Positions 10,993 through 21,965 of a stretch of DNA of 64,000 nt are shown here, piece after piece. Source of the stretch: Branchinecta lynchi. Taxonomy: Eukaryota; Arthropoda; Branchiopoda; Anostraca; Branchinectidae. Position 1 is the stretch's first letter, and the number at the start of each line of letters is the position of its first letter. The notes below the pieces were generated by a model. That model ran no database searches, was not told the DNA's origin, and saw nothing but the letters and a program-made list of their open reading frames with translations. A program made the translations under genes and the position numbers. The DNA lies in contig JAKZAP010000013.1 in the NCBI GenBank assembly GCA_023053575.1, positions 22,809,070 through 22,873,069 of the forward strand, given 5' to 3'.

Positions 10993-12050
10993 TAGACCCC
11001 GACCCCGCGCCAAAAATCAGCGGCGTCACGCTGAAATTCAAACGGCTAAAATGCGCCCCTTTAATGGCGGCGCGCCGATCGAGCCGCTGATACATCGGCG
11101 GCGGCAATTCGCTTTTGTTTCGGAGCCCCACACTGTTTTTTGTATATTCTTGTTCTTGTACTTGTATTGCGCTGACAAAAATTATGACACACCCCAGTTC
11201 TGACGACATCGCCATCTAGCGCTACATTCAAGAGTTTACTTTTGTGCCAGCCTTGAGAAACGGTCGATTCATGAAGAAGGCGAGGATTCACAAAACAATG
11301 CCATTATTCGGCGGCAAGTCGACTTGTACCTTAGCATAGCCGCAGAAGCCAATAGATGCAAGGATGACTTTGATGTACTAGGGTTCTGGAAAAAATACGC
11401 CCAGCAAATTCCGTGGGTGGCTGCTTTGGCGCGGAAATGTTTGGCGATTCCAGCCACAAGTGGAGCAGCGGAGCGAATTTTTTCCACTACTGGACTGATA
11501 GTTTGTGCTAAACGAAGCAGTATCAAGCCCCATAGGATCAACCAAATCCAGTTTGTCCACGATAATTTTAAGACATGTAAGGTCATGAAACTAGGTCTAG
11601 TCTACGCACTTTCTTGCTAGTTCAGCATAGACGCTTAGGAAGCGATACTGTGTACTATAGTCTATAGTTTTAGCAAAAGCCATTGTGATTACATCTTTAG
11701 TGATAATGTTTGACCAGATTCAGATTCATGAATCTGGTCAAACCCGTCTGATATAATAGTCATCAGATCAGGCACATAAAGGCTACTCTTGATTAAATAC
11801 GTGATTGAAATCAGAACTGCCGACCATTAAAACTGTATCTGACCTGTTTTTGTTTATTTGGCCCTAGCTTGTAAGATTGATGTACAAGTTTTGTAAATAT
11901 TAAAATTATGCGAAGCTAAAACAACCAATGAAAGGCGAGGCTAGAAGTGCTAAAGTGCGGGAAACGCCGAACAAACGGCGGCGCGCCGCCGCTGACCCTT
12001 TTACCCCTCGCCGCCGCCGATTCTTCGATTCGACGCGGCGTCGGGGTCTA
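10993..12050 (+). mobile_element. hAT DNA transposon, internally deleted
   Basis: The element has terminal inverted repeats 'tagaccccgac' (10993) and 'gtcggggtcta' (ending 12050), with further GC-rich subterminal similarity (ggcggcgcgcc on both sides). An exact 8-bp target duplication 'tttgtagc' lies at 10985-10992 and 12051-12058. The paralogous uninterrupted repeat at about 6640 shows the empty site 'ggctttgtagccc'. It encodes only the transposase C-terminus (11270-11620), so it cannot move on its own. The 8-bp duplication and the dimerisation domain both identify hAT. Confidence 0.92.
11270..11620 (+). pseudogene. hAT transposase C-terminal dimerisation domain, fragment
   Basis: The open frame encodes the conserved C-terminus of hAT transposases: a 'FWKKYAQQIPWVAALARKCL' block, then 'AIPATSGAAERIFSTTG' and 'KRSSIKPHRINQIQFVHDN'. 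These match the Trp-containing helix, the 'A.P..S...ER.FS..G' motif and the closing 'R..L.P......F...N' segment of the family's dimerisation domain. The upstream catalytic domain and BED finger are absent, so this is the relic of a deleted autonomous element. The frame is open to the stop at 11618-11620 with no break in the motif, suggesting either a fairly young copy or short time since deletion. Confidence 0.9.
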
Positions 12051-12834
12051 TTTGTAGCCCTACGTTTAGGGGTGGGGGAGGGGGGTAAAATTAAGGGGCA
12101 AACAGAATATTTTGAAACAACTAATGTGATAGTTGATTATGGAGTAAGACAGTACGCTGAACACGATGATGAAAACCATTTTCTCGCCGGACAAATAGTT
12201 CGTCCGAAATCCGTCAAAAACCGGAAAGTTTGTTAAAAGTAACATTTTTATTTGATGTTGATTAGATGTTCGGTTTAGGGTAAGAAGACTTGCTGAAAAC
12301 TTGTGTGAAAATCATTTTCTACCCGGGTCCGGAATCCGGCCAAAACCGGAAAATTTGTTAAAAGTAAAAGTTTGATTTGTAGTTATTATAAATCCGATTT
12401 AGGGGTAAGAAGTGATGTTGAAGCCGTATATGACAATCATATTTTTACCCGGACATATAGTTCACCCGGAATCCGGATGGGACCGGAAAATTTGTTATAA
12501 GTTAAATTTTTATTTGAAGTTGATTAGATGTCCGATACTCGGGAAAAAAGATACGCTGAATTCGTTTCTTAGTTTTCTTTTTTCACCGGACAAGTAGTTC
12601 CGGAATTTAGTCGAAACCGGAAAATTGGCAGAAGTAAGGCCCGAAGTTTTCGTCAAAACAGATATGACTAGTAGGGGTAAACACACATGCTGAATCGATA
12701 TCTGAACTTGGTTCACATTTGATATTAAAAATGTTCAAGGAGTCTGTCTGAACCTGACGAAGAGAAGACCCAATTGCCTTGATGAAATACTAGATTTTTG
12801 GGATCCCATCGAAACCTTTGGTAATGTTTTTCTC

Positions 12835-12948
12835 AACCACGGAATCACTGTATTTTGTTGTACCCATTAGGCATAGTTCTTTTTATACATTATTTTGTAC
12901 TCCTCAGTTCTGAGGGAAATAAATGAATAAATAAATAAATAAATATAT
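12835..12948 (+). repeat. Retroelement 3' tail with (AAAT)n
   Basis: The sequence 'tactcctcagttctgaggg' is followed by 'aaataaatgaataaataaat'. A related tail is at 17225-17340 ('tactcctcattattta...tgagggaaataaac'). This is consistent with a 5'-truncated non-LTR insertion. Confidence 0.6.
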
Positions 12949-14465
12949 GACGACCGTTTATTTCTTTCTGTTATATCCGGCGATTCATGCTTTTTAATAT
13001 TTGAAAATAAAAGAGACACAAGAATGACCATAACTTGCTACACTTTATTTTCTGGTTATTATGTTGGATACACACACAAACGCTGTACTTCCGTGGAGAC
13101 CTAGGTGTCAATTGGCCCCTTTTGAACTCTTATAGACATATTCGACCTCCCAGGAGAAGACTTGCTCCCGGGACAAATCAGGGTAAACTAACACGTTTGT
13201 TAGTTTTTTATTTTTCATTTTTTCTTTAGTCATATGTCTGTTGTCGTAAATTCTCGTGTTGGCCTTAAATTTTAGTGTTGATGTGTGATAGTTGTTCGTT
13301 TGTTCTTTCTTTACAATGGTTTAGGCTAGAACTGTATTAATAATTTTTACAAACCTATCAGAATTAGTGAAGCGTCGTTTTTTATGCCACTGGCATGTCT
13401 GATGCTTTTAAGAAACACCAGGTTTATTTATATTTGCCATTAAAATTGTACCTTACCTTTGAACTTCCCTTTTTGAATATATCTACTCCAGTAAATCTGT
13501 TTTAAACGTTGAACTGACGATGCTTTTGTTTAACAATAGCTACGTCTTGAGGCGATTTCAAGTGAATAAATTTTTTTTTTTTTTTAATGATTGTATAAAT
13601 TCAAGGTATTTTAACCCGTTAAATGCAATGGTTGACATATTTAGTGCCAATCCGGCGCTACAAGTTGAATCAATAAAAATACCCACCTATCTATTGCTGT
13701 GAAAGCCATTTTCAAATTAAAAATCTACTCAACTCAGCCTATGATACGTTACGTTACATTAGCAGAAGACTTTCATTCACAATTTTTCGCCTCGCTGCTT
13801 CAACATGCCCTAACATGGTTGTGGAATGGCGCTTAATCAACTCAATCAATCGGACAGAAAGTCTCAATCGGCACGGAAGACAAAAAAGCTAATAAGCAAT
13901 TATGGGCACTAAGCCTTCATTTTTTAGCTTAAAACTCGCATCAATCTTCCCACATACTTTTTGTTGCTGATTAGCTGACTACCGGCAATTATGCCCCGTA
14001 AAAAGCACATTATACCGAAGTAAAAACGTCTACCAAAATAGAAGCGTCGACAATGCTGTTACAGATCCATGAATAACAAAAGTTATTCAAGTTTCACTTC
14101 ATCTGACAAAATGAAAACAAAAATCATCTCTGTCGTGACTGAAAAGAGGGGTTTTAGTCTAGATCTAGAAAAACAGACCACAGGATTTAAAGCGAGTTGG
14201 GCGGAAAGAGACAGGATGATTCCCCAACAAGACTGCTTCTTGGGATATTGCCTCCTACTACAGATGTATATTGCCAGCAATGAGATCAGTCTAGCACTAT
14301 AACAAATGAATGAACACTGCACGTTTAAGCGCTTGTGAAATTTGAAACTGTACTACTACGGAATGTTCTATAATAATTCAAATAATAATTTTATTTTTCA
14401 CCATGAAAAAGCACATGGCATAGACGGAGTAGCAATAAAGAAAGAAAAGAAGAAGGAAACACTAT
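12949..14465. other. No gene recognised
   Basis: AT-rich intronic sequence. Possible old retroelement UTR ends with 'caataaaaata' near 13672. ORFs are under 80 codons and have no supporting motif. Confidence 0.4.
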
Positions 14466-14737
14466 GAGCGTGTTCCACCCTCGTACCAATAGTAACTATT
14501 AGTTACTATTTCCGTTCCATCTTCGCGAAAAGTTACTACGCTGACCGTTCCAACCTTCTCGGAATAGTAACTAATAGTTACTATTTGCTTACCATGCTCG
14601 GGAGCATGGTAAGCGTAGTAACTACGCATCTCTGTAACGTGATTGGTCGGATTCGCCCTTGGCATGATATCCAGCTGGAAAATAGAAAGATCGTCCAGCC
14701 TTGACGGCAAAAAGCCAGAATCTGTGACGTCATGCGT
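14466..14737 (-). mobile_element. Palindromic MITE, family X, truncated
   Basis: It starts with the terminal repeat 'gagcgtgttccaccctcg' and carries the 'tagtaactattagttacta' blocks, 'accatgctcgggagcatggt' and 'gacgtcatgcgt' in reverse order relative to the complete copy at 42014-42318. The other terminus is missing after 14737. A 130-codon minus-strand ORF here is an accident of the repeat, since the same peptide appears from the other copy. Confidence 0.8.
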
Positions 14738-14799
14738 ACTAGTTGTTAATAAGAGACTGAAGCTTAAATTTTCTTCCCTTAATAAACCCCTGGGGTACA

Positions 14800-15130
14800 A
14801 CAAAACCGAAGCCGATAAAAATGCAGAACAAAATATTTCCTGCCGTCGCCCCAATCGTGCAGCAAAAACAGCAGCAGTGTCAAAAATTAAATATCAGCAC
14901 TAGTTTTTCCGTGCAGTGATTATTCAAAGTAATAGATACAGGCAAGTACTCATAATAGAAAAGTAGAACGAGGTCATTACTAAAATAACATTTAAGTTTT
15001 CAACCATTTATTAATAAAAAAAACCGAAGTTGATCAAAATGCAGAAAAAACCCTTTCCTGTCATCGCCCCAATCGTGCAGCAAAAACAGCGTCATTGTCA
15101 AAAATTAAATCTCAGGACTAGTTTTTTCAT
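14800..15130 (+). repeat. Two copies of a ~105-bp repeat
   Basis: Blocks at 14800-14905 and 15022-15127 share 'cgccccaatcgtgcagcaaa' and 'tgtcaaaaattaaat', followed by 'actagttttt', with scattered substitutions. Confidence 0.8.
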
Positions 15131-15241
15131 TCTAGTGGTATTTGAAGATAATTTACTTTAATAAGATATTTATAGTCGGTAGAAGCTTCACTTATTTATT
15201 ACAGGTTTGATTCCTTCCCCGCAGTTAATCTAAAGGATTGA

Positions 15242-15285
15242 CAGCCTGACGAGGACCCTTGCCAAGAAGGGCCGAAATATCGCTG
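15242..15285 (+). ncRNA. Type I hammerhead-ribozyme-like motif
   Basis: Parts in order: stem I 5' arm CAGC (15242-15245); core CTGACGA (15246-15252); stem II 'ggaccctt' / 'aagggcc' with a bulged A and a short loop (15253-15273); GAAA (15274-15277); TATC (15278-15281); stem I 3' arm GCTG (15282-15285). This is the CUGANGA / GAAA / UH arrangement of a hammerhead with a minimal stem III, the form known from Penelope-like retroelements and small retrozymes. A second motif at 34784-34827 keeps every core base and swaps the stem I pair. The downstream 'agctgacgtatccgtt' is shared by both, so this is a retroelement remnant. Cleavage activity is not shown. Confidence 0.65.
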
Positions 15286-16890
15286 ATGAAAAATCATAGC
15301 TGACGTATCCGTTGTAAACATTGTTTGAATAAATGTTTCAAAGTCAGCTTGGGCTCAAAGAATATTCAGTTCAATTTTTCAGATTCCCCCTCCCTCCAGT
15401 CCCCCTCTCCAGATGGTTGGATCGGGTAAGTAAATACTTACAAATTAATCTTTTCGGGTCCCTGATAAGCCTGCCAAGTTCCATCGTCCTAGCATAAATG
15501 GAAGTGCCCAAACTAGCAAAAACCGGGAAGACCAGTCAAAATTGGGATAGTCACAACGTTCTGCTTTACGTAAGTGTGTCTTGTGATGTAAAGTATTATG
15601 AGTATAGGTGGTAAAAGCAGAACTTTCTAACTTTTTATTTAATTTTTGGTAGGGAGGGGGGTTGTTTGGTTTAGTAAAGAAAAATAGAGTTTTTTGTTGG
15701 TTTAAAGAGTTGTAATAGTGGCTGCGATGGAAGGGGTGCCCTATGCCGGAAGGGCACCCTGAGATTTTTTTTAGTTTTTTTGTGGTTTGCCCTATTTTTG
15801 CTCAAAAGGTAAATTAAATTAAGTTAAATTTGAGTAAAAGAAAAAGAATGTTATTGAGATGAGTGGAGGTGGGTTTAATATTAGTAGATTTGAATTATAA
15901 GTATTTTTTTTTAAATTTGAAAATTAAGTTTTAGTTTTAAAAGAAAAAATTTAAAGGAAGGGATTTATGAAGGTTGTAAAGATAGGATGGAAGTGTAAAG
16001 ATTAGAAAGAATGGATGGAAAAAAATAAAAATATGAAATTAAGAAAATAAACGTAGAGATAGAGGAAAGTGTAGGTGACGCTAAATAGATAGACCGGTCA
16101 CGCGTGATCACGTTTAAAAAATTTAAGATTGATAAAACCGTTGGCGTCACCGAGGGTAAGTGGAAGCGTAGTCACCTGGCCAATTCATGTTGGACAGGAA
16201 GAACAGAAAAGACACTGCGAGGCACAAGAAAGAAATAAAAGAAATAAAAAAGAAATTGCGATAGCTATATGGCACTTGGCCGAAGGGGCCAAGGTCCGGG
16301 TCCGGATTACTCAATGAATCTGAAAACTAGACATTTACTCAGTCTAGTTGCGTATTATTATTCCTTTATTTCAGCGAGGGGCTTTACAAATACAGTGGCA
16401 AATACTCGCTCAGTTCGTCACACAGATCCAGCCAGAGCCGCAGAATCAGCTGAACAAGAGGTGACGATAACAACTGAATAAGGCTGTTATCAGATTCATG
16501 TTATCAGATTACTCATGTACTGTACTATTCTGGCGTGCTGCCGTGATGTGATGGTTCTGAGATGACACTCACTAGAATTCACTGCTTCCGCTGATCAAGT
16601 AAAAAGTAAAAGCGGAGTTAAAAGGAAATCTGAAACTTTGACACGAACCATTTAGTGAGTTTCGACTTGAAAACCGAGAAACGAAGAAAAAATGATAAAC
16701 ATGCCCGCAGTTTAGCGCCTGAGTACCTCTCCGGAATTATCCAGCGGCGACAGTGTGTTGGCAGCAAGCAAAACCGCAAAATACCAGACTATTAAATTAT
16801 TAGCAACCAAAACGGCTTCCATTCATAACCAGAGCCAGACCCTGGTGCAACACATTAGCAAAATTTAACCTTCCCAGAGGCACACACGAT
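15286..16890. other. AT-rich intronic sequence, no firm gene
   Basis: It holds a short retroelement tail after the hammerhead-like motif and A/T-rich purine stretches (15830-16060). A possible plus-strand terminal exon (16371-16481) was considered and not accepted. Confidence 0.4.
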
Positions 16891-17112
16891 TTAACTTTGT
16901 CCACTGTTTTATGCTAATTTTCAGCGACTGTTAGGATTAGGCAGGATGTCTTTTCTGTAAAGAGACTTGTATCAGCTGTACTGTTCTAAAGTTACCATTA
17001 CTTAACTTTGTCCACTGTTTTATGCTAATTTTCAGCGACTGTTAGGATTAGGCTGGATGTCTTTTCTGTAAAGAGACTTGTGTCAGCTGTACTGTTCTAA
17101 AGTTACCATTAC
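16891..17112. repeat. Exact-spaced 111-bp tandem duplication
   Basis: Copies at 16891-17001 and 17002-17112 abut perfectly. I see two differences ('ggcagg' against 'ggctgg', and 'gtatc' against 'gtgtc'), so the duplication is recent. Confidence 0.95.
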
Positions 17113-17224
17113 GTAAGAACCCGGTAACTGCCCTGCACTGCCTTGGCAATTCAGTAGAAATTTGATTATTTCGTAGCCAAAGCTAATAATATTTTCGATA
17201 AAAGTTAATAGTTAAGTAAGTGCA

Positions 17225-17340
17225 GTTTGTTGTTTAAAGTACGTCAATTGTTATTTATTGTTTTGAAAGTTATATGTATTTTTTAATTTATTTTTAGTAC
17301 TCCTCATTATTTATTCTTTGAGGGAAATAAACAAATAGTA
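17225..17340 (+). repeat. Retroelement 3' tail
   Basis: The words 'agtactcctcattattta' and 'tgagggaaataaacaaat' resemble the tail at 12835-12948. Confidence 0.5.
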
Positions 17341-18329
17341 TCTAAACTGGAAAAAAATTAGTAAAATAAGATATTCGTCCGGTAAGGTAAGACTGATGCT
17401 TCGGAGTTGCCTGACAAAAATGAGATTAAAACCTTAATAGCTGCGTTCGTTTTCGTCCTTCGGTTCGCCGTTCCAACCACCATTCTACTACAAGCGGTTT
17501 CTTTACAACGCCCGGCGTTGAACTGCCGATAATAAGAAGTTTTCTTTGTTCGGTTGAACTGCCATTTCATTTGTCGTTCTTGAAACGACGAACTGAGCCG
17601 AAAAGTCAGTTTCAACATCTCCGTTCAGTAATTAGGCGCGAATTTTCAAAATTCTCAACAAAACAGATTAAAGTTGTAAACCAAGTTTAAAAACAATGGT
17701 CCTGTTATGCTAAAATCCATTTTAGTACTTTACTATAGCTGCTGTTACAAATATCAAGTTAGTTTGACTATTAACGTTTTCGTATCGACGTCGCTCGTGA
17801 AACGACGTTTCTAGAACGTGCCTAAGAAAACACTAATATGGAAATATTTAAACGACGTTCTTCGTGCCGACAACGATGAACGACGAAAACAAACGCGGCT
17901 ACTTATCGGTCAACCGTTAACTGGCTCCCATTTCAATGATGGTGGGCGCTATCTGATTTAGTCAAAAACGGGGGTTTACTTGTTAGTAAAAACTTACTAA
18001 AACAACAAAAGGGTAGGTCTAAGAAGCCTAGCATACTTCAAAAATAGGCGCACAACAGGTTTACGTATACGTTTAGCAACCTATCCACTTTTAAAGCCCA
18101 ATGGGCACTAACTATGCTTTAATTTCTATAAAATGCTGCACCCATACATAGTTCTGACTACCACTAGAGAGCGCTTCAAAAATAAGCCGTTTTCTTGTTA
18201 CCGCTTGTCATTACCTCTTCGGCGTATTGGCGGAGACGATTTCAGAGCATGGTATCGTAAGGCGCGGAAATTCAAAAAACTCTCGGCCATGAACGATAAT
18301 CAGTCATTTTATAGAGCTGAGTGATGAGA
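17341..18329. other. No gene recognised
   Basis: The intronic stretch before the LINE. I see no transposon ends or splice-supported ORF. Confidence 0.4.
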
Positions 18330-18334
18330 GTACC

Positions 18335-18703
18335 ATGGCTGCTAAAATAAACCGTCTCTGTCGTTGCCTGAAAGTTACTACAACGGAGATCATGAACGTC
18401 TACAGACTCAGACTGAATAATGCTGCTACTGACTCAACTCAGTCTGCTCCAAGGGTCGCTCCAGTTATTGTGAAGTTTGCGAGCAAAGACATAGCTAAGA
18501 AAGTATTCAAGGCCAAAGCCAAACTGGCCTCTAGTGGAATTTTCGTTGCGGAGTCTCTGACCAAGCAACGAAGAGACATCCTGAATGCGGCTAAGGACAA
18601 ATTCGGTCAGAAGAATGCTTGGTCTGATCAAGGGCAAATCTTAGCAAAGCCTAGAGATGAGACTGTGATTAGAAAGATACGGTCGCTCGCGGACTGTATC
18701 TAG
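18335..18703 (+). CDS. LINE ORF1 protein, C-terminal part
   Basis: The 122-residue frame contains 'PVIVKFASKDIAKKVFKAKA' followed by 'TKQRRDILNAAKDKFGQKNA' and 'WSDQGQILAK'. This is the C-terminal nucleic-acid-binding region (FP-like domain) found in ORF1 proteins of many invertebrate LINEs; it would coat the RNA in the retrotransposition complex. The usual N-terminal coiled coil and first half of the RNA-binding domain are missing, so the ATG at 18335 is probably an internal Met left by 5' truncation. A stop at 18701 separates it from ORF2 by 245 bases of T-rich sequence. Confidence 0.8.
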   Translation: MAAKINRLCRCLKVTTTEIMNVYRLRLNNAATDSTQSAPRVAPVIVKFASKDIAKKVFKAKAKLASSGIFVAESLTKQRRDILNAAKDKFGQKNAWSDQGQILAKPRDETVIRKIRSLADCI

Positions 18704-18948
18704 GTTGAATTATTTTTTTTTCTTATGGTTAAGTTGTTCTTCTTTTCGGTTGTCTGTTTATCTTTTGTTCTCTTCTTTCTCTTTCATTTTTTTCTTTTTT
18801 TTCCGTGACCACGGGTCACCAATTCTTTCGTTATTTCTTCTTCTATTTTTTTCCTTTAGTATTATTTTCCTCCGAAATTTGTTTGATTCTTTTTCATTTT
18901 CGAAAAAGAAACATTCCATTTTGTTGCTAAAGTTATGTTGGTTTTTTG

Positions 18949-21948
18949 ATGGTTCTGGGTGAATTACGACGGTTTAACCTTGAAAGTTATTTGTCGAGAG
19001 GAGTGGCTCAAGATGATGATTGCCCAGTAATAGATTTGAAGCCTATGAGAAATAGTACATTTATCCGATCGCCGCAAGATTTCCTGTCACCTCTGAGTGA
19101 CCCGTGTCTTCGTCTTGGTTCATGGAATGTGCACATTACGTCGAGTTATCAGGATATTCTTCAGCTACTCGATGATTTTTCGTCGGAGTTTGATATAATT
19201 GGTTTTTGTGAATCGTTTTTAAGCACAGACCATTCTCTTTCGCTTTATTCATTTCCAGGGTACAACGTCCATGTGAAGAACCGAGTTTCGATGAGCCGTG
19301 GTGGGATTGCATTTTTGGTTAAGGAGGGAATTGGGTATGGAGTACGGGATGATCTAAGTATTTGGAAAGAAGGTAAGGTAGAAATTTTTTCAATAGAGGT
19401 TGAGTTAAATGGTAAGAAAAATATAATTAGTATGGTGTATAAGCCGCCCAGTGCACACTTGGATGATTTTATTGAAGGGTTTAATGAGCTGCTTGCTAAA
19501 ATACCACCTGAGTGTAGCCATAATGTGATGGGGGATTTCAATTTTAATCTTTTTGATTTGTCTGGAACGAATGGTGATTTTTTGAATTTTATGATTTCGA
19601 GTGATTTGTATCCCCTCGTTGGCGTACCAACGAGAATTACCTCACAAAGTGAAACACTGATAGACAATATCTTTGTTAAATCGAGTGATCTTCACAGGAG
19701 CTTTGCTGATGTGATAGTTTGCCCTGGATCTGACCATCTTCCATTAATAGCTACAATTAATCACCCTGTGAAAAAACTGCGAAAGAAGAAGGTCGTAACT
19801 AGACTGATGAAAAAAGAAAATCTCCAAAAATTTGCCGAAGAGATTAGTATTATTGATTGGAGCCCTGTTTTTGCAGAAAAAGAATGCCCTTCAAGGGCAT
19901 TAGATAGCCTTATGTCAGCCATATTGCCTATTTATGAAAAAGCATGCCCTCTAAAGGCTATAAAATCCAAAAAACTTATTCCACGAAAGCCATGGATGTC
20001 GATGGAAATAATTGATGAAATAGAACTGAGAAACAGGCTATATGAGAGATATTTAGATAATCGGAGTGATGAATCATTTGACCTATTTAAAACACAGAGG
20101 AATTTAGTGAACAAACTTCGAAGAAATGCAATTTCTGATTTTTATAATCGTAAATTTGAGAATAACAAAGGAGATATGAAAGAAACGTGGAGGACAATAA
20201 ATGATCTTGTTAGTGACAAAGGAGACAAGAGGAATGAAGAAGTATGTTTAACCGGTTGTGATCGTGATGATAAAAGTGCAATTGTAAATAAATTTGGTGA
20301 GTTTTTCTCGAATATTGGTCCTGAAGTGCAAGATAGTGTGTATGACAAGTATCAACAAATGCAGAGTAGTAATATTCCTGATGAAAGAGGTGAATCTCTG
20401 GAAATGAATTTTAATTTGTGTACCAGTGATGAAGTTTGTAAAATTGTGAAGTCGCTAAAGTCTAATTCAGCTGGAGTGGATGGCTTATCTCTTCGAGGGC
20501 TTAAAGCGATTTTCGGTTACATACTACCCTGTCTGGTTTTTATTATTAATCTTTCTCTAGAAAAGGGTAAGTTCCCTGAACAGCTTAAAGTCGCGAAGGT
20601 CATACCCCTCCACAAGGGTGGCTGTAAAAGAGACATTGAAAACTGGCGACCGATATCGATATTACCTCTTTTTTCAAAGATATTAGAAAAAGTCGTCCAT
20701 AAACGCCTATATGACTTTCTCCAGGTGAATGAATTATTAAGTGAAACACAATTTGGTTTCCGAAAGGGACACTCTACAACTCATGCCTTGCAGCATCTGG
20801 TGGAATGTGTTAGTGGTGCGTTGGATAAAGGGTACTTACCGATGTCAATTTTCATTGATATAAGGAAGGCATTCGATACTGTAGAATTCAAGATTTTGCT
20901 TGACCGACTCAAGTGTCTGGGAATTCGGGGCACTTCTTTACAGTGGTTTGAAAGTTATCTGCTTGGAAGATCCTTGCGTGTAGTACTCAATGATGTGACT
21001 TCATCTTCTTATCGACTCAAATGTGGAGTACCGCAAGGTTCAGTCTTAGGTCCCTTGCTTTATCTTGTGTATGTCGATGCAGTGCGCTTTCATCTTCAAG
21101 ACGTCTGTGTTACAACCTTTGCTGATGATACAGCTTTGACAGTGTGTGCTAAATCGACCGAAGAGCTTGTGTTGAAAGCAACTGATGCGTTAAGAAGGCT
21201 GGAGGTTTTTATGAACCTTAGCTTGCTGTGTGTCAACGTGAAAAAGACTTTTCTAATGACTTTCTGCAGAGTAGGCATGCCAGTTGATGCGAGTGGTCTA
21301 GTTACATTATCCGGGAAGCCTGTCCAACAAGTTCATATAGTGCGGTACTTAGGATTTTTCATAGATTCAAACCTTTCATGGAAGCATCACAGTGATATTA
21401 TTTCTGCAAAAATTGCCCGAGGAGTTGGAATGCTGCGTAGACTGAAGCATTATTTGCCAAAGCGGATTCTCCTAATGATTTATCACTCAATTGTTTACCC
21501 ATATATTTCATATGGCTGTCTGATCTGGAGCAGCAATTTTTACAGTAATTTCAAAAGAGTCCAGATTCTTCAGAACAAGGCCGTGAGGATCATAGGCAAG
21601 TATGTCCAGGATGTGAATGATACAAGTGCTTGTTTTAAGTCTTTAAATTTGCTTAACGTGGGTCAACTACGGGATTATCAAGCGGCAGTTTTCGTTTTCC
21701 AGTGCGTGCATAATCTAGTCCCAAGTGTTTTTCGTGATACTTACCGTGCAAACAGTGATATTCATCAATATGATACGAGGAATAGGGAAAATTTGGTGAT
21801 TGAGCTTAAGAGTAGCACAAGAGCAGGATTTCGATTGCAGTTTCTTGGAACTGCAGTCTGGAATTCTTTACCAGTGAGCATCAGGGCGGCTGAGCATCTT
21901 TTAGAGTTTAAGAGAAAATTAAAAGAATATTTAATAAAAGATGGTTGA
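18949..21948 (+). CDS. LINE ORF2: endonuclease and reverse transcriptase
   Basis: A 999-residue protein from the ATG at 18949. The N-terminal apurinic-type endonuclease has Asn in 'GSWNVH' (57-62), Glu88 in 'FCES', 'MGDFNF' (Asp196, Asn198) and 'SDH' (261-263). The reverse transcriptase follows: 'NWRPISILPLFSKILEK', 'QFGFRKGHSTTHAL', 'FIDIRKAFD' (Asp637), 'GVPQGSVLGP' (693-702) and 'FADD' (724-727), then 'RYLGFFID' and a thumb and C-terminal region. All catalytic residues are present with no stop or frameshift, so the copy may be young and the protein functional. It would nick target DNA and prime cDNA synthesis there. The motif style fits the Jockey/CR1/L2 group. A second start at 18946 (TTG) is not preferred. 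Confidence 0.95.
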   Translation: MVLGELRRFNLESYLSRGVAQDDDCPVIDLKPMRNSTFIRSPQDFLSPLSDPCLRLGSWNVHITSSYQDILQLLDDFSSEFDIIGFCESFLSTDHSLSLYSFPGYNVHVKNRVSMSRGGIAFLVKEGIGYGVRDDLSIWKEGKVEIFSIEVELNGKKNIISMVYKPPSAHLDDFIEGFNELLAKIPPECSHNVMGDFNFNLFDLSGTNGDFLNFMISSDLYPLVGVPTRITSQSETLIDNIFVKSSDLHRSFADVIVCPGSDHLPLIATINHPVKKLRKKKVVTRLMKKENLQKFAEEISIIDWSPVFAEKECPSRALDSLMSAILPIYEKACPLKAIKSKKLIPRKPWMSMEIIDEIELRNRLYERYLDNRSDESFDLFKTQRNLVNKLRRNAISDFYNRKFENNKGDMKETWRTINDLVSDKGDKRNEEVCLTGCDRDDKSAIVNKFGEFFSNIGPEVQDSVYDKYQQMQSSNIPDERGESLEMNFNLCTSDEVCKIVKSLKSNSAGVDGLSLRGLKAIFGYILPCLVFIINLSLEKGKFPEQLKVAKVIPLHKGGCKRDIENWRPISILPLFSKILEKVVHKRLYDFLQVNELLSETQFGFRKGHSTTHALQHLVECVSGALDKGYLPMSIFIDIRKAFDTVEFKILLDRLKCLGIRGTSLQWFESYLLGRSLRVVLNDVTSSSYRLKCGVPQGSVLGPLLYLVYVDAVRFHLQDVCVTTFADDTALTVCAKSTEELVLKATDALRRLEVFMNLSLLCVNVKKTFLMTFCRVGMPVDASGLVTLSGKPVQQVHIVRYLGFFIDSNLSWKHHSDIISAKIARGVGMLRRLKHYLPKRILLMIYHSIVYPYISYGCLIWSSNFYSNFKRVQILQNKAVRIIGKYVQDVNDTSACFKSLNLLNVGQLRDYQAAVFVFQCVHNLVPSVFRDTYRANSDIHQYDTRNRENLVIELKSSTRAGFRLQFLGTAVWNSLPVSIRAAEHLLEFKRKLKEYLIKDG

Positions 21949-21965
21949 GAAATGTATTTATTTGT

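Larger units (their letters stand above)
10824..12825 (+). mobile_element. GGGATCCC element split by a hAT insertion
   Basis: The 5' end at about 10824 reads 'gttgggatcctgaaacgtag', then 'ataactctcgaagggaatga'. It is interrupted at 'ggctttgtagc' by the hAT (10993-12050), resumes 'tttgtagccctacgtttagg', and runs through about four 'ccggaatccgg' units to 'tttttgggatcccatcgaaa' near 12800. Without the hAT and one target duplication it is about 0.94 kb. Confidence 0.85.

Noticed and set aside
14462..14854. 130-codon minus ORF and its plus-strand counterpart at 42050-42343
   Set aside because: Both are translations of the same palindromic MITE X.
16371..16481. Possible plus-strand terminal exon with acceptor 'cctttatttcag'
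   Set aside because: Good acceptor and 35 open codons, but no partner exon with convincing splice site and no recognisable domain.
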